From contig CM056573.1 in the NCBI GenBank assembly GCA_029721435.1, forward strand, positions 123,467,447 through 123,531,446: a DNA stretch of 64,000 nt, written 5' to 3'. The position numbers were made by a program, and so were the translations under genes. How positions within the stretch are numbered: position 1 is the stretch's first letter; every line of letters begins with the position of its first letter. This document shows, piece after piece, positions 55,430-64,000 of the stretch. Under the pieces are notes generated by a model, which did no database searches, was not told the origin of the DNA, and saw only the letters and a list, made by a program, of their open reading frames with translations. This DNA is from Gymnothorax reevesii (lineage: Eukaryota > Chordata > Actinopteri > Anguilliformes > Muraenidae).

Positions 55430-56410
55430 TAAATTTAAATGCACCTGAAAAGCGCACCTTACCGAAAAAATCACCGAGGACTATTCCGAAAAAAAGCAAA
55501 AAGGCTGGAGCACGCAGAGCTCAGAACACAAACTCTTTATTGAAAAGACTGACATTTCGACATCCACTGACGTCTTCCTCAGAGTCAGATGATGTAAGAA
55601 AGATGACGCACCGGGGGGGTTTAAAATACCCTTCCCTGAATTACATCATACCAAATACAAGGTACGCATGCGATGGTAAAATAACAGGTAATGAAATCAC
55701 ATTACATAACATCATCAAGAAGAAAGAAAACCTGGTAATATTGCCTTCTGTAAATAACACAGATGCAAAGACAAAGTATAAGACATGCGTAAATTATAGA
55801 AAACAAGTCAAATTGAGGCCATCGTTTAACCCATTAGGCTCGACACAATTCAAAGTGTGTATCCAGAAAGCTTCCCGGCGAAGTAATTGCTGGACTATAT
55901 TTCTGCCCCTTGAGGACACTCGCACTTTTTCAATCCCCCAGAATTTCAGAGACGAGACTGACCCATGATTAACTTCGGCGTAATGACGTGCGATAGCATA
56001 ATCCGTATTTCGTGTGTGGATAGCAGTCTTGTGTTCAGCTATGCGCTGTTTTAAGGCTCTCTTGGTCTGGTCAATGTAAATTTTAGAGCAAATACATTTT
56101 AACATGTACACTACATGGGTGGTGTTACAATTGATGAATTCTTTTATTTTGTATTTTTCCCCCGTCCACGGGTGACAGAAAAACTTTGTGTCATGAGAAT
56201 TGGAACAGTGGACACATCGACCACACCGGTAAAACCCAAGGGGGGGCGTAGGCAGCCACGTAGACAAACTTTGTGGGCGTGTCACATTGTTTTGAACTAC
56301 TCTGTCTTTAATGTTGCTCGATCTACGGAAGCATACACGAGGAGGTTTGGATGTAAAACTTCTTAGCTGAGGGTCGCTCTGCAGAATAGACCAAATTGAC
56401 AACCTGTTAA
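55430..56410 (-). mobile_element. Penelope-like element, GIY-YIG endonuclease fragment
   Basis: A minus-strand frame of 202 residues (56402-55794) ends a Penelope-type polyprotein. It shows a Cys-rich patch (CGRCVHCSNS), then VVYMLKCICSKIYI, QTKRALKQRIAEHK and H.....H spacing of a GIY-YIG nuclease. The second half of the signature reads YID instead of YIG, which may reduce activity. The 3' UTR carries GAGGAAGACGTCAGTGGATG and an AATAAA near 55530. The reverse transcriptase is missing, so it is 5' truncated. Confidence 0.85.
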
Positions 56411-56497
56411 GATCCTATGATTGCAATCATGGGTGGAACAAAAACCAGCATACACAGGGAGGCCCCAGGGCCAAGTTTGGGAACCCCTGGTCTAGGT

Positions 56498-58140
56498 CAG
56501 TGGTTACCAGCCTTGTTGCTGGAGATGTGCAGTCCTATAGGTTTTCTGTCCAACCCTGATTTAGCATACCAGATTAACTAGTGGCTCCACACGCTTTCAC
56601 TTAACTGAAAAATCTTAGCGTGGCTGGGGTTGGAGTAAAAACCTTCAGGGCGGTAGATTTTCAGGAACAGGGCTGATGACTTCGGGTCTTGCTAAATAAT
56701 TGGGAGAAAGGAAAACCCAGGGCGAGTTTAGAATTTAAGGGCTTGATTTGAGGGTCCATGGGCAGTGGTGTGGACGTGTTGCATATGTTTGTTTTTTGCT
56801 TCATTCAAACTCCAAAACTAATTTTATGAGCATGGTTAAAATTTTAATTGGTAAATGCAAGGTCGTCATGTGATGAGTGTAATTGCAGGGGGATATACTG
56901 CAAATCAAGTTCAGCATAGCCAGTCTGTTCGTTAGTTGACTCGACAAAACCTAAAAAATGCAATCTGTGAAACTGTAAGTTTAGCATTACTGGTTGAAAG
57001 AGCGCCACCCTCGTGACATTGAAAACCCTGTATTTACGCTCAACATACCACACTAGCGTACAAATCTAGCTTCGTAATACACCCCTCAGATCTAAATCTT
57101 GTGAAACAGAAACATTACATAATGACACGTTGAATCATCATAAGCAAGCCGGGATCAGAGTCCTTTGTCCTTTTTAGATAGTGTCTGCTTTAGGGTGTGG
57201 CATCAACTGTCTAAACATGGTTTTCTTTTTAATATGGAAAATTACTTCAAGCAAAGAAAATATTTGTCAATGGTGCCTTATCACTCAATTTACTCTAAAT
57301 GGTTTAGATAAAATAGGCTGCTACTTGGTTTGGGTGCAAAATTACAGTCCCAGCCTAATTATAAGTCTTTAGTAAAAATCAAACACTGTCCTTACACTAA
57401 GTTCATTGCTCAGTCAGTTATGTCTGCGCCACGGTACTTGCATATGGTCAAAATAAAATTTATTTGGGCTACAGTGTAAACATGAAGCAGCCGTCTCTGC
57501 TTTTGAAAAGTCTTAGTTGTAATGAAACATAGTCTTGACACTGAAAGCTTTACTGCCTATTTCAGTAAAGGATTTATTCTCGTTTTGTACTTTCTTTTGG
57601 AATTAAAAATAAACTTCAACTCTTCCGAAGCATTAATTCCAAACTGCAATGCAGCCCCAATTTCAGAACCAGCTGCTGATAGTGGAGCAGGAGGTCCCTC
57701 TGCTGATGGAACTGCTGAGAAACAACGCAAGGGCACGAAGTGGCCACTTGAGGCTGTTAGAAGCTGTAATCTTGTTGGCCCATAGGCAACTTAGTGCAAT
57801 GGTTTTTTTCCCCCAGTTTTAAAAGCCGCAAGCTTTGAGGGACATTTTTCCCAGTGATTGTGGTTCTTTCAGCTATCCACTATGACTCAATTTTTTTGCA
57901 CTTTTGCGCAGTGCCCCTGCTATATGTTTGTGGACCGTACATGTCGAACACTACTGTGGCATTAATAATGTTTACCTTTGAATTATGATAGTATTATCTT
58001 TTATAAAATAATAATACAGAAAGGAGTGGCTGCAATAGTTCGAAATGTAAATGAGGCAGAATGAGGATGCGAAAGGTCTACAAGAATGTCTCAAATGAGG
58101 CATTTCAAACGCTGCAGTCTAAAAGCGTATATGACTTATA
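56498..58140. other. intergenic, one small unassigned ORF
   Basis: AT-rich sequence without a recognised gene. A 57-residue frame at 57649-57822 is described separately. Confidence 0.5.
57649..57822 (+). other. 57-residue Leu-rich open frame, origin unknown
   Basis: Starts MQPQFQNQLLIVEQEVPLLM and ends VFFPQF. The middle (ELLRNNARAR, LRLLEAVILLAHRQ) has helix-forming, regular Leu spacing and higher GC than its surroundings. Another frame over the same DNA is also open. It could be a remnant of a transposon protein or a chance frame in a GC-rich repeat. No family recognised. Confidence 0.25.
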
Positions 58141-58142
58141 CC

Positions 58143-58477
58143 CCTTTCCCACTGCAAACTGCTAAATATGGAGATATGCTGCCCGGAGTTAAACTTTTCC
58201 TGTCCCGGGGCTCGTTAACTCCGAGTTGTGTTCCCATCACTACGCATTCAGCCTGAGTTTCACTTCGGCCGGTGTGAGCTTGCCCCAGGTTAGCGCCTTA
58301 ACCCTAGTCGCTGGTGGGCTTTATGAACCCTGAGTTAGTGTTGATTTTTTTTTTTTTTTTTCTGCGTTAACCTGGGGCAGCTAAAGAGTTCTGGGAACGC
58401 TTGTGCTGGCCTGGGATATCTCAGGGTTAAGCCCTGCACTTACTCCCGAGAAAAGCTGGAGATTTGCTAGTGGGAAT
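58143..58477. mobile_element. MITE-like inverted-end element, 335 bp
   Basis: Left CTTTCCCACTGCAAA, right TTTGCTAGTGGGAATA, inverse with small differences. The interior has a T tract and mirrored GTTAAC-CTGGGGC and GCCCCAGGTTA blocks. Target duplication not resolved. Confidence 0.5.
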
Positions 58478-59530
58478 AGACTATCAATTTAGAATATTAC
58501 TGGTTAAAATGCTGCATTACATTTTGCTGGTGACTACCCTACTAGCATGGTGAATGTGGACTTATTTGTAAACATTTTTAATTCATTAGGGTTGAAATGG
58601 CCCTCAAAATTTGCAACAGTGCTCAAAACTTTTGCCGTGATCAATTTTCCAATAGTGTCTTTTTTTGGGAAGGCTGGGGTGAAGGCCTTTGCTTAGCGAC
58701 CTGACAGCAGAGTTCTTCCCGACTGTTGCCTCTGAAGCAGGTCAGAACCCCGAGCCCCATGGAGAGCTTAAACCAGCAACTCTACAGGAGTGACCAACCT
58801 CTGCTACCCTGCCACTCCACTCTGCCACCATGCTCTGCTTTGTTTAATTCTTAGACTAAATGGCTATGCTGACATGGAACACATCACTTCTGTTTGTCTT
58901 ATATTTTCCCATGTTGCAAACTTGTTGCTGCTATGTTCTGGCTTGTCGCTGGACTTATATGTATGAAAGTTTTATGTATTCCAGGCAGGAATACAAATCA
59001 TACACGCTTTTTTACAGCGAGCGCCCAACAACCCTGAAATAGCCTAGCATTTAACTGTGGCTGTACACCTGGAGCGCTCAGGGTAAACCCACTCCTACTC
59101 AGATCCTAGCTCCACACACTCTAGTTTGACAGAACGGCCCTGAGAGCAGCTACATCAGACTTGCAGAATAAAACAGTGGGTGCCATTTTAAATGTGGGAA
59201 GTTGGAACCAAGGACTCTGAATGGATGTGCTTGGACCTGCTGTATATGTGGGCAGTATCTGGCCTAGTGGCCTGGTGCATGCCTGGGGTTCTTAAAGTTA
59301 GTCAGCCAGTACGTTTATATGCAGTTAAGTCGAGCAACGGTAATGGCTTTATTAGGCTATTTAATTAGACTACTGCCCTTGTCCCAGTATACATGTTCGT
59401 GAGGAAACCCAATTTATTTATTGAAGCATGTCTGTCTCTGCTATGATAGGTGGCGATATGCCCCCTTTTAGCTTGCTCGTCTTCGACCTTTGGTTGACCC
59501 ATTTCATCACAGACCAAACAATCGACAAAC
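58478..59530. other. intergenic, possible tRNA-like relic
   Basis: On the minus strand near 58700-58830 GGTTTAAGCTC resembles a degenerate B box, too weak to call a SINE. Nothing else seen. Confidence 0.3.
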
Positions 59531-59770
59531 AAGTTAGCTATCAAGGCTATCAAGACGGTGAGCTTATGCACCTCTTTTGATGTATTTACATGAATGCTCT
59601 CTGGCTCTGTATAGATATACTATACCCTGGCACCTTATTTTTTTTTTAGTTTATTTTATTTACTTTTTTCTATGACTGTTTGGCTTTGTCAATTATGTAA
59701 CTTGTCTATTATAATTTTGTACTATTATGTAATAAAGGCAATATTTAAAAAAAAAAAAAAAAGTTAGCTG
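59531..59770 (+). mobile_element. short retroposed 3' end with poly(A)
   Basis: AATAAA near 59730 is followed by A16 at about 59748-59763. AAGTTAGCT directly after the A run also occurs at 59531-59539, giving a possible 9-bp target duplication around about 210 bp. It could be a 5'-truncated LINE or processed transcript tail. The source was not identified. Confidence 0.5.
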
Positions 59771-62700
59771 GCAGCGAGCTGTTAGCATGTCAAGTTACGG
59801 CTCTGAACTTTTCATTCGGACTGTACGCTATGCTTTTCATACTATTGAGATGCATGCTACCCCTGATGGTTCAGGCGTTAGGTATTAAATCCTTGTGCCA
59901 GGCCATTATCCCCATATTGCTCCAGGGGAGGATTGGTACCTGCTTAGTCCAATCAACAGTAAGTTGTCTTGGATAGATGTGGCAGGTAATAGCGATGGCA
60001 TTTTGCTGAACTTTATCAATATGCTGAGGATTGAAGGCAGGACTCCAGCTGAACTCACAAATAGAGCAGTGTAGTTACTTGGTGCAGGTTCAACAATCCT
60101 GTGAGGAGCCGCAATGTACTATTTAAGGGTATGATTCAAGGCGCCATAGATTTTTCACAGGCATTAGCAATTTCAATAAGTTTCCAGGTTAAAAAAATAA
60201 AAAATTAGATATTAAACAAGTTCTGCCTACACTTTTTTTTTTACTTTGTTATTTCCAGCATATTTCAGTGCTTTCCAGTTTTCACACATGGTAACGGTTA
60301 TATGAGAGTAAATCTCTTCATGGGAAATGTTCAGGTTTTCCAAAGAATGGAAATCTTGTGTTCCCAAAGTCAGGCTGATTACGCTGTGATTTACACGAAC
60401 AGAGCGTAGAACATGCCGGAAGCGGGTGCTGGTGGTCTAAGCAGAATCAGTCATTATTTCACATCTCTGGGGCCAAAGTTAGTCCAATAGTTCAGAATTA
60501 TAATGGCTCCATGAGCCGAGGTTACCTCAGTGTCTCAAATCTAATTAGTGCAAGTGAAGGCATATGCTTTAGCAGATTTAAATACTTTCTTAAACATTTT
60601 TTAAAGGAGACAGTTCTTTTGCAGTTGATGCATAGTTATATGATGGATTTGCAAAAACCATCTCTCATGCTTTTGTTTAATTATGAGATTTAAAATCTAT
60701 TTTTGTGTCAATTATTATTTTTTCAATTGCTGGGTGCTTTACAAATGTAAATTTCTTGCTCCAGTGGCAAATTTTAAAATGAATCCAATGGTCTCTCCCA
60801 TCTGCAGATGTTTTGTCTTACTGAGCAAAAAAGTGATAAACAATTGATCTTTTTTATGTCTAATTGGGAGGCAAAAATAATTTTTGAGTTAAAGGATCGA
60901 GCAGTCAGCTTATGGTTCGATTTATTTTTGGTTTATTTTAAAGCATGGACACGGTTGTCAAGCTTTTTTGTGTCATAAAATCAGGATGGAAAATTGAAGT
61001 TCAGAATAAAAAATCATCCCAGAATTGTATTCCAATCACTGGGAGTTGCTAAACAGCACGACTTGGAGGTAGAACTAATCAGCAAAATCAGCTGCCTGTG
61101 TCCATGGGTGAAAGAACCACAAGGCAGACCTATTTTTTATCTGACCCCTGCACGTTCCGCTTCTACAGAGCTGGAAAGTTGTACTTGTGTTATTTCCTCT
61201 GAAAGTAAGACTATCTCTGTCTCCTCCTGAGGATGTCACAAATATGTTTCTGAGCAGAGTGGAGACTTTCAACTCGGTGAGTTCACTGAGACTCTCACTG
61301 AGCCCTGCTTTATCTGTGGGGATTTATGGTTATGGGAGAGTGTTAGTTCTGAGCTGGTGGCCCTTTTGCTTTTGCAGCCATTGACTAAGTGAGATGCTGG
61401 GGTACTAATGGTCTTTGTCTGGATGGTAACCGCAGATTTCTTAAATTCTCACACGTACTTTCTGCTCACTCATGCTGTCACGAGCAAAAGTTTACAGACA
61501 TTTCCATTTATTGTTTTGTTTATTTTAGCGTGAATCTGAGTCTAGCCGATTATTCTGGTGGTTGCATAAGCAATGAGAAGAACTTAGTTGATGCATACAA
61601 TGTTGTGGACAAACCCTTACCTGTAGACAGGCTGAGCAACATGTATATGCTTTGCTATGGCTCTAAAATGGAGTACTGAGGAATTAGCATAGCAGCTAGC
61701 TGGCAGACAAAACACTCCTTGTGGCTCGCAGGCAATGTTAAGTAGTGGCAAGGTATAACACAAATCTTACTGCAGCTTTTGAAATCTAGACTTACTGTCC
61801 AGATATCACTGATACAAATCACATCATTGACAAAATTGTTAAGTCTGTGGCACCTGTTTACCTGGATTAGATTTGTAATAAAAAAAAGTGGTTACTGACA
61901 TCAGGATTGAGTCGAAGGGGAGCAAGTACAGTGGGGCTTGCTCAGCTACTTCACGAGCAAAACATAGTGACGTGCGTATGCTTCATGTATTACCGTGATA
62001 ACAATCTCTGGTGTGGCAACTGTAAATGCAAATACCGAATAGAATAGCTTCATTTGTTCCGGGGCAGTTTCACCTTGAATAGTGATGCGATTGCAGTTGA
62101 ATCTCTGGATGAGATAGAGGGCTGTCTTAGAATCAGGAAAGTTTCTAATTCATTATAGTTTCTGCATGCGAGGATGGGAGCTCGAGAGTCTCTTTCATAT
62201 TTCAAACAATCATCTAATTCCCAAATTTCTGATGAGGGTTTTGAGGAGGTGGATGGTGTAATCTATCCCAGCATGCAATGGGAGAGAGGTAGGAACACGC
62301 CGTGGACAGTTTGCCCAAACCATCGCAAGGATACATCATTCTTGTACACAATCATACCTGGGGGCAATTCAGAGTCTCCAGATAGCCTGACATACATGCC
62401 TTTGGACTGTGAGGGAAAACCTAGATGGCTGGATGATTTGATGCCTGCTATTTGCCATTGTAATGGGCACCATCCCTCCCTTATGTCAGTCATTGTTTTC
62501 ATGGGCCCAGAGGTGCATGTGGGAGTTCTGACTTTTTAAGTAATACATTGGAAATCAAAGAAAATAATTAAAAATATTCTGAGCTGCTGTTGATGCCTTC
62601 AGCTGTGTTTGCTACTCCAATGCGCTAAGTAGAGCTCTCTGCTCATTCCTGGGAGTAGCTGTGCAAAGTACTTATTCAGTCCTCCTGATATAGGTAACAT

Positions 62701-64000
62701 CTGTGAAAGCAAAAATTAAACATGTTCCAGCATTATCTGGAGCCAACAAAATTGTGTGTGTGGGAGTGGATGATGGACAAACTGATAAAACTGGTGTTCT
62801 TGCAGTCTTGTGATACTGCCTTCACTTGGTGCGCCAATCTTGAATGATGATGCTTTTTTCAGGTTGTCACAGCGCCATGGTTGAAAGAATTTCAAAAGCT
62901 GAAATCAGGTTATCGAGGACCATGTAAGAGCATAGCTTACTGGAGCCAAGTGGCAGTTTGTAGATGTTTTCTTTTCAGCTGGCCAGAAAAAACATTGTTC
63001 TGTCCCTCTGAGATGTTGCATTCGGTTAGGATTACTGTTCAGTTGCATGAAATTTACTCTCAGAGCAACTGTTTTTCTGCAGGGCAGTGATGCTCTTAGA
63101 CGCCAGGGTTGCAGTGGCCAATGACTTGTAATCAAAGGCATTTGGTCTGGTAATGATGGGAGCCAAAGGGCTGTAATTTGTAGGCCATTTTCCTTGGCAG
63201 ACATGAAGCAGGTCCTGCTCAAAATGTATGACGCAAGGTGCGATTATTTTACATCTCCGATCTCATGATCAGATACAGTGTGTGCATGCGTGCGTGTGCA
63301 CGTGCGTGCCTGTCTCTTTTCCATGAAAACTACAACATGGGTGAAATACCCAAATATCAGCGATTATATTATAGTGACTAAATGACAATTTTACTCCAAG
63401 TATGCAGTGTATAAATTTTCACTCCTAAGTAGGGTCCTCCTTCAATTGTTGTCAAAATTGTTGTCAATTCCCTGGGTCTGCTGGCTTTTAAACACACATG
63501 GGCATGGCTGTAAGTTTGTGTGCTCAATATTTTGTTATCATTTGCTTGGCAATGAAAAAAATTTAGCAGCACCCAAATTTTAAGCAATATTGAATAAAAG
63601 AAAATGATAATAATGAAATGGCAGAGGATATAGTCTACAGAAACAGAATGTATCACACAAACGCACGCTGAATACTAGACGCGTCCATTAATGCGTGCTT
63701 TGCGCGTCATTTTACACAATTTGTTTCCCGCAGGAATTCTGCGACTCAAATATTTTCAAAACTTGGCTGACTCTTTAGGGATGCTCTTTGTTGAATGAAA
63801 GACACTGGAAAGTGCAAAATTAGAATTAACAGGGTGTCGTAGAGGAATGCCTGAAAACTCCAGAATAAAGGCATTGGTATCTTAAGGGCAGGAATGAGCT
63901 GCTACAAGTTGGGCAGCACTTTAACGCCCACCAGAGCACCTTTTCACATTTTCAGACACGTATGACACAGACTGGAACCGTCAAAGACCGAACTCGCAGA
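59771..64000. other. intergenic, no gene recognised
   Basis: Mostly unique-looking AT-rich sequence. At 62265-62440 a decayed copy of the 12255-type repeat (CCCAGCATGCAATGGG, GCATGCC then TTTGGACTGTGAGGG) explains the 121-residue frame at 62174. No splice-flanked conserved exon was seen. Confidence 0.5.
63278..63312. repeat. alternating purine-pyrimidine GT/GC-rich tract
   Basis: GTGTGCATGCGTGCGTGTGC followed by ACGTGCGTGCC: an alternating tract of the kind that can adopt Z-DNA. Confidence 0.7.

Larger units (their letters stand above)
54348..56489. mobile_element. hAT element, 2142 bp, containing a SINE and a Penelope fragment
   Basis: Ends CAGGGGTTCCCAAACTTG and its inverse, with GGGGCCTCCCTGTGTATGCT continuing the inverted repeat, so arms exceed 45 bp. 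The exact 8-bp duplication GTCTAGGT flanks it (54340-54347, 56490-56497). No hAT transposase inside; instead it contains a tRNA-type SINE (54925-55410) and a Penelope-like fragment (about 55430-56410). Confidence 0.92.

Noticed and set aside
56115..56366. Plus-strand 83-residue frame
   Set aside because: Antisense shadow of the Penelope GIY-YIG frame.
62174..62539. 121-residue frame beginning MGARESLSYF
   Set aside because: Its central part is a decayed copy of the dispersed repeat seen at 12255, not a gene.

Overview
This window looks like nuclear DNA from a ray-finned fish. It holds two spliced vertebrate genes in a small fraction of the sequence. Almost everything else recognisable is transposable-element sequence of the teleost kind: Tc1/mariner, hAT, PIF/Harbinger, CR1- and L2-type LINEs, a Penelope-like element, a 5S-type SINE and a tRNA-type SINE. 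I see no bacterial genes, CRISPR, rRNA or functional tRNA. The species cannot be named from this sequence alone.

Genes, both on the + strand. nt5c1b (cytosolic 5'-nucleotidase IB) has six coding exons between 11382 and 30889. All junctions are GT/AG and phase-compatible, giving a 350-residue protein. rdh14 (retinol dehydrogenase 14, SDR7C4) has two coding exons between 42984 and 50314, giving 323 residues. The head-to-tail NT5C1B then RDH14 order matches the human locus, where a read-through transcript is known. The two enzymes (AMP to adenosine; retinol/retinal redox) have no obvious shared pathway, so the linkage reads as conserved synteny, not as an operon-like unit.

Layout. 1-11 kb: 65-bp minisatellite, Tc1 fragment, L2-type LINE relic with an internal 109-bp tandem repeat, small MITEs. 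11-31 kb: nt5c1b. Its 12.7-kb last intron holds a CR1-like LINE interrupted by three later insertions, a second hAT element with target duplication, a TTAA MITE and a 71-bp-arm foldback. 31-43 kb (between the genes): Tc1 relic, a TTAA element carrying a PIF/Harbinger-like MITE, a spliced but broken hAT transposase with a complete-ended Tc1 element in one intron, and a tandem pair of MITEs ending about 235 bp before the rdh14 start codon. 43-50 kb: rdh14, whose single intron holds a two-ORF Harbinger element and a 5S-type SINE. 50-64 kb: no gene recognised; a hAT element containing a SINE and a Penelope-like GIY-YIG fragment, plus smaller repeats.

I did not find a new cellular system. The most informative signals are nested insertions with readable target-site duplications, which let the order of events be deduced from the sequence. 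In the CR1-like LINE, removing two of the inserts rejoins the reverse-transcriptase frame. Element families were named from motifs and remembered consensus features, not from a database search.
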